A stretch of DNA of 64,000 nucleotides, taken from the NCBI GenBank assembly GCA_015059495.1, contig SVAI01000001.1:799811-863810 (forward strand), in the 5' to 3' direction. The translations under genes were made by a program, and so were the position numbers. Below the pieces are notes generated by a model that worked only from the letters and a program-made list of their open reading frames with translations, was not told where the DNA came from and searched no databases. This document shows positions 16,890-24,949 of this stretch, in pieces (the first letter of the stretch is position 1; each line of letters starts with the position of its first letter). The DNA comes from Bacillota bacterium. Its GTDB lineage: Bacteria > Bacillota_I > Bacilli_A > RF39 > UBA660.

Positions 16890-18599
16890 TTAATAATTAC
16901 TTAAAAATATATCAGCAAAAGAAACTTCAATCTTAACATCTTTATATTTATCAATCATATAACCCAAATAGCTATCAATAAATTCTTGTCTTTCTTTTGA
17001 AAGAGTTGAATTTAAAGGAACTCTATATAAAGAAGTAGTATCTTTTACATAGTTAAAATTATATTTTAATGAGAATCTAATCCATAAATCCCAATCTTCC
17101 AAAGCATCCATTTTTTCATCAAATCCACCACATGTTTCAAAAACTTCCTTCTTAAACATTACAGTTTGAATTGGAAATAAATTACTCTTATATAACTTTA
17201 ATCTAGTAAACAATCCACTATGAACAATTGATACATTATGAATAGAATACTTATATGGTGTTTTGCTTAAAACATTAATTTTAGTCTCAAAAGCTGTATC
17301 ATAAACAATATCATAATCATTTTTAGTAGCTTCAGTAACTAACACTTCAATATGATTTGGATAGAATAAATCATCATCATCCAAGAAATTAAAATACTCT
17401 CCACTTGCCATCTTCATAGCAATATTTCCAGCTTTACTTCTACCAACATGATTATTAGTTGCTTTATATTTTATATCTAAATCACTAAATTCTTTTTTAA
17501 TCATACTTTCAGAGACATTTTTACCATCTTCTACAATAACAACTTCAAAGTTTTTATAAGTTTGATTTCTCAAAGATACAAGAGTTTCCCTCAATACATT
17601 CGGTCTTCCACAGGTTCTAACAATAATACTAACCTTAGTATTTTCATTTACTTTACCTTCTTTTACTTCTTTAAAAGGATTTATTTTAATAGCTTCATAG
17701 TCTAATAAATTAATAAATTGAGGTTTAAATGAATTATGAGATCTATGAGTATGTTTATATATTCTGGCACCAATATACTTAAAAATCATTTTATAAAATG
17801 CTCTTCTAATCGACTTAGAAACTATAATATATTGATCATTATCATATACACTTGATGCTTTATTCTTAACAATTGCACCGCTTACCAAATACAAACCTTT
17901 TAAAGCATTTTTTAAAGAACCGAACTTGCATCTTAAATACAGATTATTGATGTAACCATAAATAAACGCATTTAGTTTAAATTCTCCAGCTTCTGAATAA
18001 GAATAATGTTTAATGCCTACATCATATAAATACTTAATTCTATATCCTCTTTGTCTTGCTCTCCAACTAATTTCTACATCCTCACAATACATAAATAAGT
18101 TATTGTCAAAACCACCAATTTTTTCAAATACTTTTCTTTTAAAGACAACACAAGCACCACTAGCCCATGACACCTCACCACTATAAGGATCATAATACTT
18201 TGGATGTTCATATGGTTCTTGTCTTAATTCAAAAATACTAAAATCTTTCTTTGATTCGTTAATTTTTCTTTCTAATTCTTTAAAAGTATCAACTTTAATT
18301 TCAGTATCTGTATTTAAAATGAAAACATATTCGCTATTACCAGCAGAAACTGCCTTGTTATTTCCATATCCAAATCCTTTATTATTTTTACCTTGTATTA
18401 TTTTAAAATTAGCAAATTTGTCTCCATATTTTTCTTTTAACTCATATAAATAGTTAACAGTATCGTCAGTCGACTTATTATCATAATAATATAGGGAAAT
18501 ATTTTCTTTTAAATCATAATTAGATTTTAAAATACTATCCAGATTTCCTTTAAGCCATTTCTTTGAATTATAAGTAACAAAAACTACGTCAAATTTCAT
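16890..18599 (-). CDS. Two-domain glycosyltransferase (tandem GT2)
   Basis: A 569-residue protein with two GT-A domains. The first (1-275) has FDVVFVTYNSKKW, LNTDTEIK and the rhamnosyltransferase-like segment CEDVEISWRARQRGY. The second (about 295-569) has VSIIVRTCGRP, EDGKN and FLDDDDLFYPNH. Fused GT2 pairs often add two sugars in turn or alternate during polymerisation. It is in the centre of the polysaccharide operon, with 17-base gaps on both sides. Confidence 0.88.
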   Translation of the reverse strand: MKFDVVFVTYNSKKWLKGNLDSILKSNYDLKENISLYYYDNKSTDDTVNYLYELKEKYGDKFANFKIIQGKNNKGFGYGNNKAVSAGNSEYVFILNTDTEIKVDTFKELERKINESKKDFSIFELRQEPYEHPKYYDPYSGEVSWASGACVVFKRKVFEKIGGFDNNLFMYCEDVEISWRARQRGYRIKYLYDVGIKHYSYSEAGEFKLNAFIYGYINNLYLRCKFGSLKNALKGLYLVSGAIVKNKASSVYDNDQYIIVSKSIRRAFYKMIFKYIGARIYKHTHRSHNSFKPQFINLLDYEAIKINPFKEVKEGKVNENTKVSIIVRTCGRPNVLRETLVSLRNQTYKNFEVVIVEDGKNVSESMIKKEFSDLDIKYKATNNHVGRSKAGNIAMKMASGEYFNFLDDDDLFYPNHIEVLVTEATKNDYDIVYDTAFETKINVLSKTPYKYSIHNVSIVHSGLFTRLKLYKSNLFPIQTVMFKKEVFETCGGFDEKMDALEDWDLWIRFSLKYNFNYVKDTTSLYRVPLNSTLSKERQEFIDSYLGYMIDKYKDVKIEVSFADIFLSNY

Positions 18600-18616
18600 T
18601 TTAATTCACTCTCTCT

Positions 18617-19450
18617 TTATTTTAATTTTCCTTGGATTCCCTTTTTATAATCATTATACCCTTTATACATATATCTTAATTTTTTGAATTTATTTTTTTC
18701 AAACATAAATACCCTTTTAGCTTGACCCTTTTGTACACCAATTAGCCAATCAGTATACTCAGGAAACATATCATGATACATATCTCTAACATATAGATTA
18801 TTTCTTACCATATAATACCTTCTAGTTGCATTATGATTAGAACATCTATAGTCTTTGCCTAAGAATTTATGAATACTATAATTACCTAGGTTATGTTTCA
18901 TAATAACATTATTTAATCTTAAAACTTTATAACCATGCTTATGTAAATTTAAACAATATTCTAAATCAACAGCATCAATAAATAACCAATCTTTAAATCC
19001 ACCAATTTCTTGATAAGCATTCAAATAAATAATATTACCTGAAGTCATAATTTCTATAATATCTGTATATTCATCTTCAGGTAATTTATCACCACTATCA
19101 ATATCTTGATATGGAGAAACTAAACCAATTTTCTTTAATTTAGTTTTGCCAATAAATGACTTCATATCTTTAATATTTTTTTTAGTTATTTTACTATCTT
19201 GATCTAAAGTTAAAAGGTATTTAAACTTATCTTTAATAGCTCTTTTAGCACCAACATTTAAAGCATGAGCTATACCCATATTTTTATTTAATTTTACATA
19301 TTCAATTTTATCTGTACTATTTAATCTTTTAATATTATCATCGCTATTATCAACAACATATAATTTGTCTACTTCATCAACATAAGTATTAATAAATTTA
19401 ATATTATCAACACTAGGATTATATAATACAACTACTCCCGCTAATTTCAT
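18617..19450 (-). CDS. Rhamnosyltransferase-like family 2 glycosyltransferase
   Basis: A 277-residue GT2 enzyme of the RfbF/RfbN type: AGVVVLYNPSVDNI at the start, VVDNSDDN, MGIAHALNVGAK, then LTLDQDSKIT (DxD site near residue 105) and FIDAVDLEYCLNLHKHGY. The family usually transfers rhamnose. Its start overlaps the stop of the acyltransferase gene (19447) by 4 bases. Confidence 0.88.
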   Translation of the reverse strand: MKLAGVVVLYNPSVDNIKFINTYVDEVDKLYVVDNSDDNIKRLNSTDKIEYVKLNKNMGIAHALNVGAKRAIKDKFKYLLTLDQDSKITKKNIKDMKSFIGKTKLKKIGLVSPYQDIDSGDKLPEDEYTDIIEIMTSGNIIYLNAYQEIGGFKDWLFIDAVDLEYCLNLHKHGYKVLRLNNVIMKHNLGNYSIHKFLGKDYRCSNHNATRRYYMVRNNLYVRDMYHDMFPEYTDWLIGVQKGQAKRVFMFEKNKFKKLRYMYKGYNDYKKGIQGKLK

Positions 19451-20529
19451 GAAACTTTCTTCTTTCTAATAATATTTTCAGTCAAGTAATAAGAAATTAC
19501 TCCATATACTACAGATAAAATAATAGATAAAATAACAAAAACTGCAAAACTTATATTTGGATAAGTATAATACATTAATAATTGCTGTACGGCAAAACCA
19601 CCAATATAAATATGATATGAATATGGGTTAATCCTAATTGGACATTTAATACATCCAACAACAATAGTTAAATAAGGCAATACTAAATACATCAAATAAT
19701 GATTTTTTGAAATAATTGCTCCACAAACAACCAACGCTAACAGTGCAAAAACTATATATTTATTAACCTTTATTTTATCCTTATTTATATTAATAAAAAT
19801 ACCAGCACAGAAAAAGAATAAAAGTTTAATAAACATCTTAAATTCAACAAATAAACTAAAATTAGGATTCCAAGCAGCAATCTTTTCATATGCTCCATTA
19901 AGAATAGTAGTTTCACCTAATAAAGCAACTATGAATAATAAAACCATAAATATATTAAACTTATTAATTTTCTTATTCTTTTTATCATTTAATAAATATC
20001 TATTAATTGGAATAGCAAATAAATAAGTATAAATAGTATGTTTGATTGTCCATAATGAACCACTTATCGCACTTTTATATGGTAGATTTTCAAACACTGA
20101 ATAAATAGCATAACTATTATTTTGAAAGAATAATAAATTACTTGTAATATAATTCATATAATATTCACTATGAACTATAAAACAAAATTTATCAATATCT
20201 GAGACAATTGGTGCAATCAAAAGTGAAAAAACAAGTAAGAAAAAAATTAATGGAGGGTAAATTTTTTTGATTCTTTTTTTAAGATACTCACCAATATTTT
20301 TACTCTTTTTCAAACTATCAATGATAAAAAATCCAGAAATTGTGAAGAACATAGCAACAATTACTCCACCTAGATTAACTTTTAAAAAACGCGTAAAGAC
20401 ATCTGAAAATCTATTATCACCATAAAAGATAGGATATGTATGATAATAAATAATTAAAATAGATAACATTATTTCTAAAATAGTAAAGAAATTTTTCTTA
20501 CTATCATAAATATCTTTTATGGTTTTCAT
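19447..20529 (-). CDS. Acyltransferase 3 family membrane protein (OafA-like)
   Basis: A 360-residue protein with about 10 membrane helices. It shows the acyltransferase-3 layout: an early YYHTYPIFYGDN histidine motif in helix 1 (near residue 29), AMFFTISGFFIIDSLKKS, and a basic RIKKIYPPLIFFLL segment. These enzymes O-acetylate surface sugars. It lies between the ABC permease gene and the rhamnosyltransferase gene, so it probably decorates the exported glycan. The ribosome site GAGGAGG precedes ATG 20529. Confidence 0.88.
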   Translation of the reverse strand: MKTIKDIYDSKKNFFTILEIMLSILIIYYHTYPIFYGDNRFSDVFTRFLKVNLGGVIVAMFFTISGFFIIDSLKKSKNIGEYLKKRIKKIYPPLIFFLLVFSLLIAPIVSDIDKFCFIVHSEYYMNYITSNLLFFQNNSYAIYSVFENLPYKSAISGSLWTIKHTIYTYLFAIPINRYLLNDKKNKKINKFNIFMVLLFIVALLGETTILNGAYEKIAAWNPNFSLFVEFKMFIKLLFFFCAGIFININKDKIKVNKYIVFALLALVVCGAIISKNHYLMYLVLPYLTIVVGCIKCPIRINPYSYHIYIGGFAVQQLLMYYTYPNISFAVFVILSIILSVVYGVISYYLTENIIRKKKVS

Positions 20530-20532
20530 AAC

Positions 20533-21309
20533 CTAAACCTCCTCAGCAAATCTCTTTTCAAATTTATTAAATACTCCATAACAAATTACTAATACAACAG
20601 CACATATACCTAGTATTATAACCAGATTATTAATTTGTGGTATTTGATGAACGTAGAATATATCTCTATAAGCATTAATAAAGTGAGCCATAGGATTAAG
20701 TTTAAATATCCAAGCTAACCATGATCCATTAAACATATCTACACTATATAAAATTGGTGTAGCATAGAAGAATATATTAAGCAAGAATACAACCATATAT
20801 TCAACATCTTTAACATATACATTAAAAGCACTTAATAAGAATACTATAGCTAATGTAAATACATATTGGCATAAAGCAATTAATGGTAAAAACACCAAAT
20901 GCCAAGACAAACCTACACCACCTAATAATACAAATATCAATATAATAATACATGATATTAAAAAATTAACTAAACCAGATGTAACAATTGATATTGGTAA
21001 TATTTCTCTTGGAAAATATACTTTCTTAATTAAATTAGCATTATTAGTAATACTAGTAGTACCATTAGATAAACTATAAGTAAACCAAGTCCATGGAATA
21101 ATACCACATATTAAAAATATTAAATAATTAGGTGTTTGCACTCTCATAATATATGGAAATACAATCGCATAAACTAATACTTGTAATAAAGGATTAATAA
21201 ATGACCAAAGTACTCCTAAAAAAGATGCTTTATATTTACCTCTAATATCTTTTTTAATATTAGTTTTTAATAGTTCTCTATATTTATATATTTCCTTGAA
21301 TTCATTCAT
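20533..21309 (-). CDS. Polysaccharide ABC exporter permease (Wzm/TagG-like)
   Basis: A 258-residue ABC-2 permease with six membrane helices. The opening ELLKTNIKKDIRGKYKASFLGVLWSFINPLLQ is characteristic of Wzm, TagG and RfbD exporters of O-antigen or teichoic acid. It forms the channel with the ATPase encoded just upstream. ATG 21309 is chosen over a GTG 9 bases earlier because it lies 10 bases from AAGGAG; the gene then starts 1 base after the ATPase stop. Confidence 0.92.
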   Translation of the reverse strand: MNEFKEIYKYRELLKTNIKKDIRGKYKASFLGVLWSFINPLLQVLVYAIVFPYIMRVQTPNYLIFLICGIIPWTWFTYSLSNGTTSITNNANLIKKVYFPREILPISIVTSGLVNFLISCIIILIFVLLGGVGLSWHLVFLPLIALCQYVFTLAIVFLLSAFNVYVKDVEYMVVFLLNIFFYATPILYSVDMFNGSWLAWIFKLNPMAHFINAYRDIFYVHQIPQINNLVIILGICAVVLVICYGVFNKFEKRFAEEV

Positions 21310-21310
21310 C

Positions 21311-22045
21311 TTAAGCACACTCCTTCAAGTAATCATCTATTACATTAGAGCAATTTCCATCTTCTCTAACTTCACCATTTGATATCCAAATAGCTCTCTT
21401 ACATAGTTTTTTAATAGGCTCTAAACTATGAGAAACGATTACAATTGTCATATCAGATTTTGCTAGTTCTTCTAACTTAGCAAAACACTTATCTTGGAAA
21501 TGTTGATCTCCTACTGCTAAGATTTCATCGATTAATAATATTTCAGCATCAACGTTAATAGCAACACTAAATGCTAAACGCATATACATACCTGATGAAT
21601 AAGTTCTAATAGGACTATCAATAAATTCTCCTAATTCACTAAATTCAATAATATCATTTAATCTTTTATCTATTTCTTCTTTAGTTAAGCCAAATATTGC
21701 AGCATTAAAATAAATATTTTCTCTACCAGTAAAATCTGGATGGAATCCTGCACCTAACTCAAGTAATGAAGTTAACTTACCATTAGTTTTAACACTACCT
21801 TTATTAGGATAAATAATCTTAGTCATTAACTTTAATAATGTTGATTTACCAGAACCATTAACACCAATTAACGCTACTGTTTCACCTTTTTTAATTTCAA
21901 CATTAATATTTTTTAAAACAGTTCTAACTTCTGGTTTAGACTTCCATCCTCTAACTAATCTTTCTTTCATTGTATTTGCTTTATCACTATACAATTTAAA
22001 AGTCTTAGTCATGTTACTTACTTTTATTGCATAATCATCTTTCAT
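21311..22045 (-). CDS. Polysaccharide ABC exporter ATPase (Wzt/TagH-like)
   Basis: A 244-residue ABC ATPase of the polysaccharide-export type: Walker A GVNGSGKSTLLK, the TSLLELGAGFHPDFTGRENI segment diagnostic of Wzt/TagH proteins, signature YSSGMYMRLAFS and Walker B ILLIDEILAVGD. There is no C-terminal carbohydrate-binding domain, so it is the short form. ATG 22045 is preferred, with GGTGAT in front, over upstream GTG codons. It is the first gene of the polysaccharide locus, behind a TATAAT box and an inverted repeat shared with the divergent metal exporter. Confidence 0.93.
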   Translation of the reverse strand: MKDDYAIKVSNMTKTFKLYSDKANTMKERLVRGWKSKPEVRTVLKNINVEIKKGETVALIGVNGSGKSTLLKLMTKIIYPNKGSVKTNGKLTSLLELGAGFHPDFTGRENIYFNAAIFGLTKEEIDKRLNDIIEFSELGEFIDSPIRTYSSGMYMRLAFSVAINVDAEILLIDEILAVGDQHFQDKCFAKLEELAKSDMTIVIVSHSLEPIKKLCKRAIWISNGEVREDGNCSNVIDDYLKECA

Positions 22046-22090
22046 GTTTATCACCACTCATTATGAATATTATATCAAATATAACTACAC

Positions 22091-22122
22091 AATACTATAA
22101 AAATGATTGATTTTATAGTATT
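22091..22122. promoter_or_regulatory. Perfect 12-base inverted repeat between divergent promoters
   Basis: AATACTATAAAA (22091-22102) and its exact reverse complement (22111-22122) flank an 8-base spacer. It lies between the glycan operon start (22045) and the metal exporter start (22196), upstream of a TATAAT box on each side. It could be an operator or an RNA hairpin; no regulator gene is adjacent. Confidence 0.5.
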
Positions 22123-22195
22123 TATCTTATATAATATCTAACATTATTTATAGAAAATTATGATATAATATATATTAATTAAAGGAGTTGAACTT

Positions 22196-23026
22196 ATGAT
22201 ATTAGATATCTTAACGGATGCAATACTAGATACATTAAAACTATTACCTTTTTTATTCATTGCATTCTTAATTATTGAATTAGTAGAACACAAATTAAAA
22301 AACAAAGAAATATTAAAAAAAGCTGGTAAGTTTGGACCAGTTGTAGGTTCTATTCTAGGTGGTGTTCCACAATGTGGATTTGCATCCCTTGCATCTAACC
22401 TATACGTAACAAGAATTATTTCACTTGGTACATTAATATCAATATACCTAGCTACAAGTGATGAAATGTTACCAATAATGATAAGTGAACAAGTTGAATT
22501 CTCATTTATCTTAAAAATAGTATTATTTAAAGTTTTAGTTGGTATGTTATTTGGTATATTAATAGATTTAATATACAGAAAAACAAATCATGAATCATTT
22601 GATTTGTGTGAAAAAGATCATTGTCATTGTCATGATAAAAAACATTCACTATTACTATCAAGTTTAAAACACACTTTAAACATTGCTCTATTTGTTGTTA
22701 TTATCAATATTGTACTAAATGCAGTATTTGAATTAGGATTAGAAGAATTACTAAGTAAAATATTATTGCAAGGTTCTATCTTTGGGCCATTTATTTCATC
22801 ACTAATTGGACTTATTCCAAACTGTGGTGCATCAGTAATAATTACTGAATTATATTTAAATAATGCTTTATCACTAGGTTCATTACTAGCAGGTCTATTA
22901 ACTAACTCAGGTATAGCATTAGTAATATTATTTAAATCTAATAAAAATTTAAAAGAAAACTTAACTATTCTTGGATTAGTATATTTAATCGGTTCAATTA
23001 TTGGATTAATAGTTAATTTATTCTAA
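22196..23026 (+). CDS. Putative heavy-metal/arsenic permease (10-TM, ArsP_2-like)
   Basis: A 276-residue membrane protein with two related halves. Each half carries a glycine/proline/cysteine motif: GGVPQCGFASLASNLYVTR near 57-75 and GLIPNCGASVIITELYLNN in the second half. A central soluble loop is rich in Cys and His (CEKDHCHCHDKKH), a likely metal-binding patch. This matches the putative 10-TM metal exporter family. The metal is unknown. It has an AAAGGAG ribosome site and an extended -10 promoter (TGATATAAT) about 40 bases upstream, and ends at a bidirectional terminator. Confidence 0.82.
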   Translation: MILDILTDAILDTLKLLPFLFIAFLIIELVEHKLKNKEILKKAGKFGPVVGSILGGVPQCGFASLASNLYVTRIISLGTLISIYLATSDEMLPIMISEQVEFSFILKIVLFKVLVGMLFGILIDLIYRKTNHESFDLCEKDHCHCHDKKHSLLLSSLKHTLNIALFVVIINIVLNAVFELGLEELLSKILLQGSIFGPFISSLIGLIPNCGASVIITELYLNNALSLGSLLAGLLTNSGIALVILFKSNKNLKENLTILGLVYLIGSIIGLIVNLF

Positions 23027-23030
23027 TTTA

Positions 23031-23057
23031 AAAAGATAAGCATAAAGCTTATCTTTT
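23031..23057. terminator. Bidirectional terminator
   Basis: An 11-base perfect stem (AAAAGATAAGC with GCTTATCTTTT) and a 5-base loop lie between the convergent metal exporter and the 155-residue gene, with A and T runs on either side. Confidence 0.85.
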
Positions 23058-23516
23058 TTTATTTCCTAATAATTCTTCTTGATTTGTATCACCAATTAAA
23101 TTATAAAACTGTAAAAGTAATTCTTGATGTTCTGTACCTAAATATTTTTGTAATTTAACAACTACACTAATATTAAAAACTATTTTATTATAAGTATCAA
23201 TAAAATCATCAGTAAACTCACTTAAAAAATTTTTATCAGCTTCAACAATAACTTTATGCTTCATTCTTTCAGAAACATCTGATAATTTTAATCCAGCTTT
23301 TTCTTGATGTTCTTTTAGATCATCCATATAAAATAATCTAATACCTTCAAGTGTATTCATTCTATATTTATGATAATAATATGATTCATGATGTTTTATT
23401 AATCCTTGACCTGTTCTATATATTAAAGCATTATCTTCTCTTAATACATATAATAAAGCCATTAAACATTTCTTTTGTTTTAGCATTTTACTTTTTAAAA
23501 ATATTTTTTCAAACAT
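23049..23516 (-). CDS. Hypothetical protein, possible haem/DUF-type helical protein
   Basis: A 155-residue, mostly helical soluble protein with no recognised motif. It contains a His/Tyr-rich stretch (KHHESYYYHKYRMNT) near residue 55 and a long charged helix region afterwards. ATG 23516 is chosen because AAAGGTGAAAATT directly precedes it; the longer frame to 23555 has no good ribosome site. It is a single gene between two terminators. Function unknown. Confidence 0.7.
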   Translation of the reverse strand: MFEKIFLKSKMLKQKKCLMALLYVLREDNALIYRTGQGLIKHHESYYYHKYRMNTLEGIRLFYMDDLKEHQEKAGLKLSDVSERMKHKVIVEADKNFLSEFTDDFIDTYNKIVFNISVVVKLQKYLGTEHQELLLQFYNLIGDTNQEELLGNKKR

Positions 23517-23588
23517 AATTTTCACCTTTAATATTGTATATAAATAATATATCACATATTTTTATACTTTAATATTTAATTAATAAAA

Positions 23589-23626
23589 AAGAAGATTATA
23601 AATCTTTAAATAAATCTTCTAAATCT
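23589..23626 (-). terminator. Possible weak terminator after the Ig-like membrane protein gene
   Basis: AGAAGAT and ATCTTCT can pair around a long loop, with a T run on the minus strand, and overlap the 3' end of the gene at 23596. The stem is short, so this is tentative. Confidence 0.35.
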
Positions 23627-24939
23627 TCCTTTTTATTCTTCTTCTTTTTATTCTCTTTTATATCTTCTTCTACTTCTTTAATTAGTTCTTCTTTTACTTC
23701 ATCTTTATTATTACTTTTTTTATTCTTTTTACTTTTACTTCTAGATAAAGAAATTATAATGATAATACATAAGAAGATAACTCCTAAAGAACCACATAAC
23801 ATATATAAGTATAATTCATTATCTTTATTTAATGTATTAAATAATTCTTCATTAAATATTTGATATGTATTATTCTTTTCATCATACATATAAATATTTT
23901 CAACATTAGTAGATAAATCTCTAGCATATATTAAATAATAATTATTTATATCTTTATATTTATAAGCAACTACTTCATTACCATTAATATTAATACTAGT
24001 CTTTTCAAATCCTTTAATATTAATTTCTTTATCTTGTGGATATAAAACTACATTAACACCACTTAGATTAACAAATTTATAATAATTATTATCTTTAACT
24101 TCATAAAAGTAATTATTACCTTGATTATCTCTAACAGCTATTAAAACTATATTCAAGAATTCATTTTTAAATGCAGGTACTTCTTGTCCATTAACAGTTA
24201 TCTTTTCTTCAACATAACCTTCAGGTATTTCAACATACTTACTATTCTTAACAACAGTTAATCCATCTTTAATTGTTACAGGATTGTTATCAACAACATT
24301 AACTATAACATTATATGTTCTAGTAGCACCATTTTCAGCAGTAACAACTACTTCAAATTTATTAGCACCTTCAATTACTTCTTTATCTCCTAAGCCTTCA
24401 ACACTAGCATAATTATCTTGTTTAGTACCAGTTAATTTAACACTGTTAACTTCACTTGCAACATTAACACTATATTCTAATACTTCACTATCAAATGCAG
24501 GAGTTAATTCATAACCTTCAACACCTAAAGCTTTTAAAGCATTATTAGTACTAGCCTTTCTTGGTTCAACAACACTAACTCTTTGTGTTCCACTGACATT
24601 AACATTAGAACCATCTGCACTTGTTACATCACCAGATAAAACAAAAGCAATTGTTCCTAAAGAACTAGCTTTACAAGTCGTAGAAAAACTCTTTGTAGCA
24701 TTATTACCATTACTAGTAGCATCAGCCCATGCCTGAGTACATCCATAAGTATTACCGGAAGATGTTATCTTAACATTCCAAGCAGCTGTATTTTTAACAG
24801 TAACAGTCGCAGTAACACTTTTGCCATTTTCAACAGTTCTAGATGAAACTGTTAAACTAGCACTTGGTGCAGCTTTAACACTAACTGTTAATAACACAAA
24901 ACTTATTAACCCAAATAATATATAATTTATTCTTTTCAT
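23596..24939 (-). CDS. Membrane-anchored Ig-like/cadherin-like beta-sandwich protein
   Basis: A 447-residue surface protein. It has a signal peptide (1-23), a first beta-sandwich (about 25-130; SLTVSSRTVENGKSVTATVTVK, with two cysteines in TYGCT and TTCKA), and a cadherin-like beta-sandwich (about 133-217; opening NALKALGVEGYELTPAFDSEVLEYSVNV in two steps). A further beta-rich region to about 370, a membrane helix (near 378-400) and a Lys/Glu-rich cytoplasmic tail follow. The first domain resembles cohesin-type folds in its start and in the AAWNVKI motif. It starts 10 bases after the dockerin-bearing hydrolase, so the two are co-transcribed and may interact. The cohesin assignment is inference. 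Confidence 0.75.
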   Translation of the reverse strand: MKRINYILFGLISFVLLTVSVKAAPSASLTVSSRTVENGKSVTATVTVKNTAAWNVKITSSGNTYGCTQAWADATSNGNNATKSFSTTCKASSLGTIAFVLSGDVTSADGSNVNVSGTQRVSVVEPRKASTNNALKALGVEGYELTPAFDSEVLEYSVNVASEVNSVKLTGTKQDNYASVEGLGDKEVIEGANKFEVVVTAENGATRTYNVIVNVVDNNPVTIKDGLTVVKNSKYVEIPEGYVEEKITVNGQEVPAFKNEFLNIVLIAVRDNQGNNYFYEVKDNNYYKFVNLSGVNVVLYPQDKEINIKGFEKTSININGNEVVAYKYKDINNYYLIYARDLSTNVENIYMYDEKNNTYQIFNEELFNTLNKDNELYLYMLCGSLGVIFLCIIIIISLSRSKSKKNKKSNNKDEVKEELIKEVEEDIKENKKKKNKKEDLEDLFKDL

Positions 24940-24949
24940 AAATACCTTC

